A stretch of 64,000 nt of DNA from Salipiger pallidus (GTDB taxonomy: Bacteria > Pseudomonadota > Alphaproteobacteria > Rhodobacterales > Rhodobacteraceae), in assembly GCF_014643635.1 (NCBI RefSeq), contig NZ_BMJV01000012.1:1-64000 (forward strand), in the 5' to 3' direction. A program made the translations under genes and the position numbers. Under the pieces are notes generated by a model. That model was not told the origin of the DNA. It did no database searches and saw only the letters and a program-made list of their open reading frames with translations. Within the stretch, counting starts at the first letter, position 1, and each line of letters starts with the position of its first letter. This document shows positions 56,843-64,000 of the stretch, one piece after another.

Positions 56843-57451
56843 ATGAAACGCAACACTTTACTCGCTGCAATGACCCTGGCTGCAACCGCCCTTGGCGGTG
56901 CCGCATTCGCGGACGCCAACCACGGGCGTGGGGGACAATTTGGCGCCCAGAGCGGACCAGGCATGATGCAGAACGGTGGTCCCGGTATGATGGGGAACAT
57001 GGGCGGAATGATGGACATGATGAAGCGCATGCACGGAAACATGATGGGCGCAGGCATGATGGGCGCAGGCATGGGCAGTGGTATGATGAGCCCAGGCATG
57101 GCTGGCGGCATGATGCAAATGTTCGACACTGATGGAGACGGCACAACGACGCCGGAAGAAATGCGCACGCAGCTGCAGGCCAAGCTTTCCGAGTTTGACA
57201 GCGACGGGGATGGAAGCCTCTCGATTACCGAGTTTGAAGCTCTCCACAGCGCGATGATCCGCGAAATGATGGTGGATCGCTTCCAACACCTCGATGCCGA
57301 TGGCGACGGCGCGGTGACGCCGGAAGAGATGGCCGCTCCTGCCGATAGGATGGAGCGGATGCAGATGATGCGGTCGAATATGGCAGATGCGCCTGCGCGG
57401 CCTGGCAACGGTCAGGGCATGGGCAACGGCTCCATGATGCAGGACAACTGA
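56843..57451 (+). CDS. Secreted EF-hand protein, Met/Gly-rich
   Basis: A 202-residue protein with a signal peptide (MKRNTLLAAMTLAATALGGAAFA). Residues 30-95 are Met/Gly-rich with many GMMG units, followed by three EF-hand loops: DTDGDGTTTPEE, DSDGDGSLSITE and DADGDGAVTPEE. Ca2+ binding by the loops is expected; the Met tract may bind Cu(I). The start at 56843 follows GAGGTGATC. A strong hairpin terminator follows. Confidence 0.85.
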   Translation: MKRNTLLAAMTLAATALGGAAFADANHGRGGQFGAQSGPGMMQNGGPGMMGNMGGMMDMMKRMHGNMMGAGMMGAGMGSGMMSPGMAGGMMQMFDTDGDGTTTPEEMRTQLQAKLSEFDSDGDGSLSITEFEALHSAMIREMMVDRFQHLDADGDGAVTPEEMAAPADRMERMQMMRSNMADAPARPGNGQGMGNGSMMQDN

Positions 57452-57457
57452 GCCAAT

Positions 57458-57482
57458 GGGTGCCGGTTTTTTTCCGGCACCC
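57458..57482 (+). terminator. Hairpin after the EF-hand gene
   Basis: GGGTGCCGG (57458-57466) and CCGGCACCC (57474-57482) with a loop of seven T, seven bases after the stop codon. Confidence 0.65.
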
Positions 57483-57591
57483 GTCCTCACAACCCCAAAA
57501 CCATTCGCGGTCGGGACATTGAACCGAACCGCGACCTGAACCGTTTAGCCTCGGTATGCCAACAAATAGAGACACGGAAAGGAAAATTCCC

Positions 57592-57978
57592 ATGGCCTAT
57601 ACCTATGATCGCGTCCTGAAAGACACCAAAATCGATGACGCAGAGATGCGTGTTCGGGATGCTTTGGCAGACAAGGGCTTCGGCGTTCTGACTGAGATTG
57701 ACGTCAAAGCGACGATGAAAAAGAAACTTGATGCGGACATGCCGCCTTACCGCATCTTGGGGGCCTGTAATCCGGGCATGGCGCACAAAGCCATCGAGAT
57801 CGAGCCTCGCATCGGTGCGATGCTTCCCTGCAATGTTATCCTGCGGCAACTGGACGGCGACACCGAGGTCAGCGCGGTCGATCCTGTCGCTTCGATGCAG
57901 GCGGTGCAGAACCAAGACCTGGACGCGGTCGCCGGCGAAGTCCGCGATCTCCTTCGGGACGCCCTCGACACCGCGTGA
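57592..57978 (+). CDS. DUF302 protein
   Basis: A 128-residue protein (start ATG 57592, ribosome site GGAAAGGA). The DUF302 pattern is VRDALADKGFGVLTEIDVKATMKKKLD, PPYRILGACNPGMAHKAIEIEPRIGAMLPCNVILRQLDGDTEVSAVDPVASMQAV. The family folds as a small alpha/beta domain of unknown function and recurs in copper and sulfur gene clusters. The Cys in ACNPGMA and LPCNV are conserved. No signal peptide, so cytoplasmic here. Confidence 0.88.
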   Translation: MAYTYDRVLKDTKIDDAEMRVRDALADKGFGVLTEIDVKATMKKKLDADMPPYRILGACNPGMAHKAIEIEPRIGAMLPCNVILRQLDGDTEVSAVDPVASMQAVQNQDLDAVAGEVRDLLRDALDTA

Positions 57979-58083
57979 TGGCGGGATGGGCGTTGGATGC
58001 CCTGTCGCAGATCGAGCGCCTTTAGCGGTGCTCGATCAATGCCATCTAATCCCCACGTAAATTCCTGATGAGGAACTCACCCA

Positions 58084-59004
58084 GTGCTGCCAGCGGGATT
58101 GCCATTTCCGGATATTGGAACCGACCTCTTCTCCTTCGACATCGGGGGGGTCACATTCGCACTCCGCTGGTACGCGCTAGCCTATATCTTCGGTATCCTG
58201 ATTGGCTGGCGCATTTGTTCGAGTGCCATAAGCCGTCCCGCGCTCTGGACGTCAGCTGGACCGCCGCTTGACCGAACGCAGATCGAAGATCTTCTGACGT
58301 GGATCATCATCGGCGTGATTGCTGGTGGTCGCCTGGGCTTTGTACTGTTCTACCAGCCCGCATATTATCTCGCCAATCCCTTGGAAATTCTGATGGTCTG
58401 GCAAGGCGGCATGTCTTTCCACGGGGGGTTCGCGGGAGTTGTCATCGCGGCCTTGCTGTTCTGCCTTAGACAGAACGCGTCATTGCTCAGCACTGGCGAC
58501 TTGCTGGCTTTGGCAACACCACCAGGCTTGTTTCTTGGAAGGCTGGCGAACTTCACCAACAATGAGTTGTGGGGGCGTCCAACGGACGTTCCCTGGGCGG
58601 TGATCTTTCCCGGCGAAGTCGCGCAGGCCTGCCCAGGGGTTAGCGGCCTCTGCGCCCGACACCCGTCCCAGCTGTACGAGGCGGTATTGGAGGGGCTCAT
58701 TCTTGGAATACTGCTCATTTATCTCGCTTGGGGCCGGGGCTGGCTGAAAATGCCCGGTGCCTTGGCTGGCGTGTTTCTGACCGGCTATGGTCTTGCCCGA
58801 AGTTTCGTCGAGATGTTCCGGCAACCGGACCAACAATTTGTGACGGCGGACAACCCGATCGGCCATGCGCTTCATTTTGGTGAGTGGGGTTTGACCATGG
58901 GCCAGTTGCTCTCCATGCCAATGGCGCTGGTCGGGCTGGCGTTGATCGTGTTCGCCCGGCGGGAACGGGGCCGGACAGCGCCACCCCGCAGAGCCGCAAT
59001 GTAA
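58084..59004 (+). CDS. lgt: Prolipoprotein diacylglyceryl transferase Lgt
   Basis: A 306-residue membrane enzyme starting at GTG 58084. Motifs: [45 protein letters not shown], the Lgt signature [25 protein letters not shown], and [17 protein letters not shown]. It attaches diacylglyceryl to lipobox cysteines. A chromosomal copy should exist, so this is a plasmid paralogue. Confidence 0.93.
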   Translation: MLPAGLPFPDIGTDLFSFDIGGVTFALRWYALAYIFGILIGWRICSSAISRPALWTSAGPPLDRTQIEDLLTWIIIGVIAGGRLGFVLFYQPAYYLANPLEILMVWQGGMSFHGGFAGVVIAALLFCLRQNASLLSTGDLLALATPPGLFLGRLANFTNNELWGRPTDVPWAVIFPGEVAQACPGVSGLCARHPSQLYEAVLEGLILGILLIYLAWGRGWLKMPGALAGVFLTGYGLARSFVEMFRQPDQQFVTADNPIGHALHFGEWGLTMGQLLSMPMALVGLALIVFARRERGRTAPPRRAAM

Positions 59005-59022
59005 TCGCCGTACTGATCTCTC

Positions 59023-59053
59023 TTGACCCTCCCGCGGATGGAAGCCCTAGGCA
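59023..59053 (+). promoter_or_regulatory. CueR-type promoter for the second Cu ATPase
   Basis: TTGACC (59023-59028), a 19-bp spacer with CTCCCGCGGATGGAAGC, and -10 TAGGCA (59048-59053), 30 bp before the ATG at 59083. Confidence 0.75.
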
Positions 59054-59082
59054 AGAGAAGCATTCTCGGAAAGGACCGCAAA

Positions 59083-61428
59083 ATGAGCACTCCCGACAGT
59101 TCTGAAACCACAGCAGCTTCTTCGGTATTCGTTTGCCCCATGCACCCTGAGGTGCGGCAGGACGAGCCCGGCAATTGTCCGAAATGCGGGATGCACCTCG
59201 TGCCGGAATCGGAGCTCGAGGTCCATTCAGCACATGATCATCACGAACACCACGCGGGTGCCACGCCGGCCGATGGCCGATATGATCTGGTTCCTACAGG
59301 ACATGATGGTCCCATTTTCACCTGCCCGATGCACCCTCAGGTGCGGCAGCCTGATCCGGGCGCGTGTCCGATCTGTGGTATGGGATTGGAACTGGAATCC
59401 GGTGTGCCGGGCGATGAAGGTCCAAACCCCGAACTGGTGGATTTCACACGGCGGTTCTGGGTCGGCACAGTCCTGACGATCCCGCTCCTTGTCCTCACGA
59501 TGGGGCCATTCGTCGGTTTCCCCGCAGTCCGGACTTTTTTTGGCGAAAGCACCACACAATGGATCGAATTGATCCTGGCAACGCCAGTGGTCTTGTGGTG
59601 CGGCTGGCCGTTTCTGGAACGCGGATGGATTTCGTTCCGCACATTGAACCTCAACATGTTCTCCCTGATCGGCATGGGCGTTCTTGCCGCCTGGCTCTTC
59701 AGCGTCGTTGCCGTTCTCGCACCGGACATATTCCCTGATGGGTTCCGAGACTCCGAAGGCCATGTCGGCGTCTATTTCGAGGCGGCGGCGGTGATCGTGA
59801 CGCTGGTGCTGCTCGGCCAGGTGATGGAACTACGCGCCCGCGAGGGGACCGGCAAGGCGATCCGCGCGCTTCTCGACATGGCGGCAAAGACCGCGCGGGT
59901 CATCCGGGACGACGGATCCGAGGAGGAAATCCCGCTGGAGGACGTGCAAGTCGGGGACCGGCTGCGCGTGCGGCCCGGTGACAAGGTGCCGGTCGATGGC
60001 GTGGTTCTGGACGGCCGGTCCTCGGTCGACGAAAGCATGATCTCCGGTGAACCCGTGCCGGTCGAGAAGACCGAGGGCGACCCGCTGACCGGCGCGACGA
60101 TCAATGGCACCGGCAGTCTGGTGATGGAGGCGACGCGTGTCGGGTCCGACACGATGCTGGCTCAAATTGTCGAGATGGTGTCGAACGCGCAGCGCTCGCG
60201 CGCCCCGATCCAGAAATACGCCGACAAGGTGGCGGGATATTTCGTTCCGGCCGTCATCGGTATCGCGGTCCTGTCCTTCATCGCCTGGGCGATCTGGGGG
60301 CCCGCGCCTGCGCTTTCCTACGCATTGATTTCGGCGGTGGCGGTTCTGATCATCGCCTGTCCTTGTGCGCTTGGCCTGGCGACACCGATGTCGATCATGA
60401 CAGCGACAGGACGGGGCGCTCAGGCAGGGGTGCTGATCAAGAACGCCGAGGCGCTGGAGCGGTTCGAGAAAGTCGATACCCTGATCGTCGACAAGACCGG
60501 CACGTTGACCGAAGGCAAGCCGCGGCTTGTCGACGTACTCCCGCAACCCGGCCACGACGAAGCCGAGGTCTTGCGTCTCGCCGCATCGCTTGAGCGCGGA
60601 TCGGAGCACCCCTTGGCCGAAGCGATCGTCAGGGGTGCGGAGGAGCGAGATGTCAAAATGGACGAGGCACGGGACTTCGAGGCGGTCACTGGCAAGGGCG
60701 TCAAGGGGGTCGTTGACGGCAAAGCGGTCGCGCTCGGCAATTTGGCGATGATCCGCGAATTGGGGCTCGAGGCGGGCGCGTTGACCGCCAAGGCCAATGC
60801 CCGCCGCGACGAAGGCGAGACGGTCATGTTCGTTGTGCTGGATGGCGAGATCGCCGGTCTAGTTGCTGTCGCCGACCCAGTGAAGGAGACCACGCCAGAA
60901 GCCATCGAGGATCTGCATGAACTGGGGTTCCGCGTCATCATGGCGACCGGCGACAACGAACGCACGGCCAAGGCCATCGGCACGCGGCTCGGAATCGATG
61001 AGATCCGGGCCGACGTGCTGCCGGAGGACAAGGCGCGGATCATCCTTGAGTTGCAAGAGGCGGGCCACAAGGTCGCCATGGCCGGGGATGGCGTCAACGA
61101 CGCCCCCGCGCTCGCGCAGGCCGATGTCGGCATCGCCATGGGCACCGGCGCCGATGTGGCCATCGAAAGCGCGGGCGTCACGCTGGTCAAGGGCAACCTT
61201 GATGGTATCGTGCGTGCGCGGCGGCTCGCCCGGGCCACGATGCGCAACATCCGCCAGAACCTGTTCTTCGCGCTGATCTACAACGCCTCCGGCGTGCCGG
61301 TCGCGGCGGGAGTTCTGTTTCCCTTCTTTGGCATCCTCATCAGTCCGATGTTTGCTGCCTTCGCCATGAGCGCGTCGTCAATCTCGGTGGTGCTCAATTC
61401 GCTGCGCCTTCGCGGCGTTCGTATCTAG
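59083..61428 (+). CDS. Cu-type P1B ATPase with two Cys-His metal domains
   Basis: A 781-residue ATPase. Instead of HMA domains the N-terminus has two heavy-metal-binding modules, [24 protein letters not shown] and [27 protein letters not shown], separated by a His-rich linker ([12 protein letters not shown]). The core has [51 protein letters not shown] and a last helix pair with [18 protein letters not shown] and [15 protein letters not shown]. Likely Cu(I) or Ag(I) export. It uses its own CueR-type promoter and has an AAAGGA ribosome site. The longer frame from TTG 59023 is the promoter itself. Confidence 0.92.
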   Translation: MSTPDSSETTAASSVFVCPMHPEVRQDEPGNCPKCGMHLVPESELEVHSAHDHHEHHAGATPADGRYDLVPTGHDGPIFTCPMHPQVRQPDPGACPICGMGLELESGVPGDEGPNPELVDFTRRFWVGTVLTIPLLVLTMGPFVGFPAVRTFFGESTTQWIELILATPVVLWCGWPFLERGWISFRTLNLNMFSLIGMGVLAAWLFSVVAVLAPDIFPDGFRDSEGHVGVYFEAAAVIVTLVLLGQVMELRAREGTGKAIRALLDMAAKTARVIRDDGSEEEIPLEDVQVGDRLRVRPGDKVPVDGVVLDGRSSVDESMISGEPVPVEKTEGDPLTGATINGTGSLVMEATRVGSDTMLAQIVEMVSNAQRSRAPIQKYADKVAGYFVPAVIGIAVLSFIAWAIWGPAPALSYALISAVAVLIIACPCALGLATPMSIMTATGRGAQAGVLIKNAEALERFEKVDTLIVDKTGTLTEGKPRLVDVLPQPGHDEAEVLRLAASLERGSEHPLAEAIVRGAEERDVKMDEARDFEAVTGKGVKGVVDGKAVALGNLAMIRELGLEAGALTAKANARRDEGETVMFVVLDGEIAGLVAVADPVKETTPEAIEDLHELGFRVIMATGDNERTAKAIGTRLGIDEIRADVLPEDKARIILELQEAGHKVAMAGDGVNDAPALAQADVGIAMGTGADVAIESAGVTLVKGNLDGIVRARRLARATMRNIRQNLFFALIYNASGVPVAAGVLFPFFGILISPMFAAFAMSASSISVVLNSLRLRGVRI

Positions 61429-61476
61429 AAGCGCGCAACAGCGTTCGGATGAACCAAAATTAAAAGGGGGCCATTT

Positions 61477-62814
61477 ATGCAGAGCGAAAAAGAAACGTAC
61501 CGCGAAAATTCCATCAGTCTGGGCGGAGCCGTTGCGATGGGGACAGGCGTGATGATCGGCGCTGGAATCTTTGCGTTGACGGGGCAAATCGCGCAGCTCG
61601 CCGGCCCGCTTTTCCCGCTTGCATTCATCGCCGGCGCGGTCGTCACAAGCTTCAGCGCCTACAGCTACATCAGGATGTCGAACAAATGGCCGTCCTCGGG
61701 TGGCATCGCCATGATCCTGCAGAAATGCTATGGCCCCGGAGCCATCGCGGGCGGGGCCGCACTGCTGATGGCGCTCAGCATGGTGATCGCGGAAAGCCTC
61801 GTCGCGCGAACCTTCGCCACCTATGTCCTGCGCCCTTTCGATATCGAAGGTGGCCCATTGGTCCCCGCTCTGGCTGTGGCCGTGATCGTTTTCGCCTTTT
61901 TGGTGAACATGGCCGGAAACCGCTCGGTCGGGCTGTTCTCGTTGATCATGGCCGCGATCAAGATCGGAGGCATAGCTCTGTTTGGCATCGCGGCCCTGTG
62001 GTCCAGTGGTTTTGCGTTCGCCGCGGCGTCCGAGACCTCACAATCCTACGGGCTCACGGGGTTCATCGCCTCTACGGCGCTGGCCATCCTTGCGTTCAAG
62101 GGATTCACCACGATCACCAACAGCGGAGCCGAGATCACTGAACCAAATCGCAATGTTGGCCGAGCGATCATGTTCTCTATCGGAATCTGCGTCGTCGTCT
62201 ACCTGTTGGTCGCCTACGGGGTCGGTTCGAGTCTCACGATCGAGGAGATCATCTCAGCGCGTGACTATTCGCTGGCACAAGCGGCGCAGCCCGCCCTTGG
62301 ACAAACCGGCTTCATACTCACGGTGATCCTGGCCGCTGTCGCAACGGCGTCCGGCGTTCTGGCCAGCGTCTTCGCGGTGTCGCGTATGCTGGCGATGCTG
62401 ACCGACATGGAAATGATCCCGCACAGCCACTTCGGTATGCCAGGTCCCATCCAACGCCACACCCTGGTCTATACTGTCGTCATCGCCGCGACGTTGGCCG
62501 TGCTCTTTGATTTAGGCCGGATCGCATCCCTCGGTGCTTTCTTTTACCTCGTCATGGACATGATCATACATTGGGGCGTGTTCCGCTATCGTCGAGCAGA
62601 CGTCGGCGCCTTCGGTATCGTGCTTTTGACTGCCCTGGCGCTCGATGCGATAGTACTGGCAGCTTTCACCGTGATGAAGCTTCAAAGCGACCCGATGATC
62701 GTTCTCTACGCCGCTGTCGGGATGATCGCTGTGTTCGCCTTCGAGCGCGTTTACTTGTCGCAATGGGTGGCACCGCAAGTCGCCCCCGCCCCCGCCCACG
62801 CCCACGGTGATTAG
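61477..62814 (+). CDS. APC-family amino-acid permease
   Basis: A 445-residue transporter with about twelve helices. Helix 1 has the family motif (GGAVAMGTGVMIGAGIFALTGQIAQLAGPLFPLAF) and ITNSGAEITEPNRNVGRAIMFSIG precedes helix 7. The C-terminal tail is His-rich (PAPAHAHGD). The substrate cannot be told from sequence. It has an AAAAGGGGG ribosome site and follows the second copper ATPase by 48 bp, possibly in its transcript. Confidence 0.85.
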   Translation: MQSEKETYRENSISLGGAVAMGTGVMIGAGIFALTGQIAQLAGPLFPLAFIAGAVVTSFSAYSYIRMSNKWPSSGGIAMILQKCYGPGAIAGGAALLMALSMVIAESLVARTFATYVLRPFDIEGGPLVPALAVAVIVFAFLVNMAGNRSVGLFSLIMAAIKIGGIALFGIAALWSSGFAFAAASETSQSYGLTGFIASTALAILAFKGFTTITNSGAEITEPNRNVGRAIMFSIGICVVVYLLVAYGVGSSLTIEEIISARDYSLAQAAQPALGQTGFILTVILAAVATASGVLASVFAVSRMLAMLTDMEMIPHSHFGMPGPIQRHTLVYTVVIAATLAVLFDLGRIASLGAFFYLVMDMIIHWGVFRYRRADVGAFGIVLLTALALDAIVLAAFTVMKLQSDPMIVLYAAVGMIAVFAFERVYLSQWVAPQVAPAPAHAHGD

Positions 62815-62821
62815 CCTGCCA

Positions 62822-63466
62822 TCACCTGGCCTGAAGAGATGCGATGCCTTGTGCGCCGATCGTGATCAGCCCGACCGACAAGGCAAACGCAGCCAGGGCA
62901 AGCAGCATCACGCCCGTGTTCATGGGCAAGCGACGTACAACCGGTCCAAGAAATTCCGACCGCCCGAAAGCCGAGACGTAGAGCGGCAACGCGCTTATCA
63001 TAGTCGCATAGAGGTAAACGCCGGAGATGTTCTCGAAAAACGCCGAACGCGCAAGAGTCGGGGATACAACCGCCAAAGCGGTTGAACGATTGCCGCCGAA
63101 TGACCCGAACCAGTCGGCAGATAGAACGTATATCAGCACGTGGAGACCTGGAAAGAGAAGGGCTCTGAGCAAGACATCGACCAGCACGAAAAACGCCGTG
63201 TCTCTTGAGCCCGCCTTTGGTTGCTTTGTCATAGCGAAAAGGAAAAAACTGACATAGTTGACGGCAAAAACCACGGGCAAACCGTTGGTCGCAACCTGCC
63301 TTAGTAAGCGCATGAGTGCCGGTCCGCCGGCAGCAAGAGCCGGAGCAAAGCCCGGAGCCAGTAAGACGTAGAACAACAGGACCGGCAGTAATGCAGCGAA
63401 GCTGAACAGCAGGACATTTCTAACAAACTGAGCCGCGGGCATACTGATAGAGAAAAATCTATCCAT
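62822..63466 (-). CDS. Five-helix membrane protein, unknown
   Basis: A 214-residue protein (start ATG 63466) with helices FVRNVLLFSFAALLPVLLFYVLLAPGF, VFAVNYVSFFLFAM, AFFVLVDVLLRALLFPGLHVLIYVLSA, VYLYATMISALPLYVSAFG and MLLALAAFALSVGLITIG. No known motif. Its stop codon and that of the convergent permease both lie in a small GGTGAT/ATCACC hairpin (62806-62826). Confidence 0.6.
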   Translation of the reverse strand: MDRFFSISMPAAQFVRNVLLFSFAALLPVLLFYVLLAPGFAPALAAGGPALMRLLRQVATNGLPVVFAVNYVSFFLFAMTKQPKAGSRDTAFFVLVDVLLRALLFPGLHVLIYVLSADWFGSFGGNRSTALAVVSPTLARSAFFENISGVYLYATMISALPLYVSAFGRSEFLGPVVRRLPMNTGVMLLALAAFALSVGLITIGAQGIASLQAR

Positions 63467-63508
63467 TGAAATAGCCTGCCATGTGGGCACCACTAGGTCG
63501 ATGATACG

Positions 63509-63692
63509 GGGCGTTGTTGCACAAGTCTGACGCCTCAGGATTCCCTTCGCGAACCCATGCTGTTAGCCGCATTCCATGAGCAACCCATCTCCCGCCCGCT
63601 ATCGTACGACCAACTGGTCCAGCTACAACGCATCGCTGCGCAAGCGGGGGTCCCTGCTGATCTGGGTCGACGAAGACATCACTTGGCGCGCG
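63509..63692 (+). mobile_element. IS5-family element remnant (5' end)
   Basis: The left end GGGCGTTGTTGCACAA at about 63509 is like the terminal repeat of IS5-family elements. From ATG 63576 a transposase N-terminus reads MSNPSPARYRTTNWSSYNASLRKRGSLLIWVDEDITWRAP, typical of this family in Rhodobacteraceae. Homology stops near 63692 and the frame ends at TAG 63711, inside ccdA. About 40 codons of the ~270-300 codon transposase remain and no right end is present, so the element is deleted. Confidence 0.75.
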
Positions 63693-64000
63693 CCCTCACC
63701 GCCGCCCTCCTAGCCGGCACGATATCATTTCTGTCCCCCTGCGTGCTACCTCTTGTGCCAGGTTATGTCTCCTACGTAACCGGGCGCACAGCCGCTGAGG
63801 GCGGGGTGGTCGGCGCTTCGCCGTCGCGCGCGGTCTGGCTGAGCCTGTGTTTTGTCCTCGGCTTCTCCACCATCTTCATGGGACTTGGCGCATCCGCGAC
63901 TGCAATGGGTCAGGCCCTGCTTCGGTGGCGGTATGAACTCAACCTCGTTGGGGGCGGCATCATCATTTTCTTCGGGCTCTTCATGATAGGAGCCGCGCGT
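63683..64000 (+). CDS. ccdA: CcdA-like thiol-redox protein, 5' truncated and cut by the window
   Basis: From TTG 63683 a frame runs to the window end: LARALTAALLAGTISFLSPCVLPLVPGYVSYVTGRTA, then further helices (LSLCFVLGFSTIFMGLGASA, LNLVGGGIIIFFGLFMIG). The FLSPCVLPLVPGYVSY motif with its redox Cys identifies the CcdA/DsbD membrane family, used in cytochrome c maturation. The usual first 10 or so codons are replaced by the IS fragment, so the native start is lost; translation might begin at TTG 63683 or by coupling to the transposase fragment. Confidence 0.8.
   Translation, partial: MARALTAALLAGTISFLSPCVLPLVPGYVSYVTGRTAAEGGVVGASPSRAVWLSLCFVLGFSTIFMGLGASATAMGQALLRWRYELNLVGGGIIIFFGLFMIGAAR

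Noticed and set aside
56536-57408. Upstream part of a 506-codon minus-strand frame ahead of the lipoprotein
   Set aside because: It is antisense to the Met-rich EF-hand gene (hence runs of Ile, Pro and Ala). The lipoprotein proper begins at GTG 56517 with a ribosome site.

Overview
The window looks like part of a large low-copy plasmid (or chromid) of an alphaproteobacterium of the Rhodobacteraceae type. The support is a complete repABC replicon, two long ParB-like proteins, an ArdC/DUF3768 plasmid module, high GC content, and alphaproteobacterial forms of the cytochrome and copper proteins. I see no rRNA, tRNA or CRISPR array. All family names come from reading the translations; no database search was run.

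Layout. (1) 1-5.8 kb: a plasmid housekeeping strip, mostly on the minus strand (DUF3085-like protein, long ParB-like protein, DUF3768, ArdC-like metallopeptidase, small unknowns). (2) 6.0-16.8 kb: a tightly packed redox and metal cluster. Its minus-strand genes encode a small PepSY protein, a ferric-reductase-like flavohaem membrane protein, a second PepSY protein, a secreted DUF2271 protein with an ApbE-type flavinylation motif, a PepSY-membrane/flavodoxin/reductase fusion, the flavin transferase ApbE, a P-type ATPase with TPCP and QEVID motifs (P1B-5 type) and a VIT-family transporter. A divergent two-component system (14761-16784) sits beside it. A 17-bp motif occurs as an identically spaced pair upstream of both PepSY genes and is probably the operator of that system. 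(3) 16.9-25.5 kb: replication and maintenance: a ParB-like gene with a probable frameshift near its 3' end, repC, an antisense RNA, repB, repA, two putative parS palindromes, an AbrB/PIN toxin-antitoxin pair, a serine recombinase and a DUF1612-like DNA-binding protein.

(4) 25.5-64 kb: a copper-resistance and envelope redox island. It holds copZ, a CopA-type and a second Cu-type P1B ATPase, cueR, two Tat-exported multicopper oxidases, DUF411, DUF305, DUF302 and DUF2933-like proteins, four c-type cytochromes (one a cytochrome c' with a Met-rich insert), an orphan Rieske protein, cytochrome c maturation genes ccmFGHI, thiol-redox enzymes (DsbA-like, DsbB, ScsB/DsbD, a glutaredoxin-MauE fusion, a truncated CcdA), three L,D-transpeptidase-like proteins (one apparently decaying), Lgt, lipoproteins, a CDF metal exporter and a second two-component system. 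At least six, probably seven, CueR-type promoter elements (most with a TTGACC -35 box, a dyad and a 19-bp spacer) lie ahead of separate transcription units, so cueR at 50295 probably runs a dispersed regulon over more than 30 kb. The window ends in an IS5-like remnant joined to a ccdA gene that has lost its 5' end.

How it fits together: the plasmid carries metal export (three P1B ATPases, one CDF, one VIT), periplasmic copper oxidation and chelation, and a set of envelope-maturation enzymes (disulfide, haem-c, lipoprotein, cell-wall crosslinking) that copper would be expected to damage. The 6-17 kb flavinylation cluster is the best candidate for a little-described system: its parts suggest electrons pass from cytoplasmic NAD(P)H through membrane flavohaem proteins to a covalently flavinylated periplasmic DUF2271 protein, coupled to transition-metal handling.
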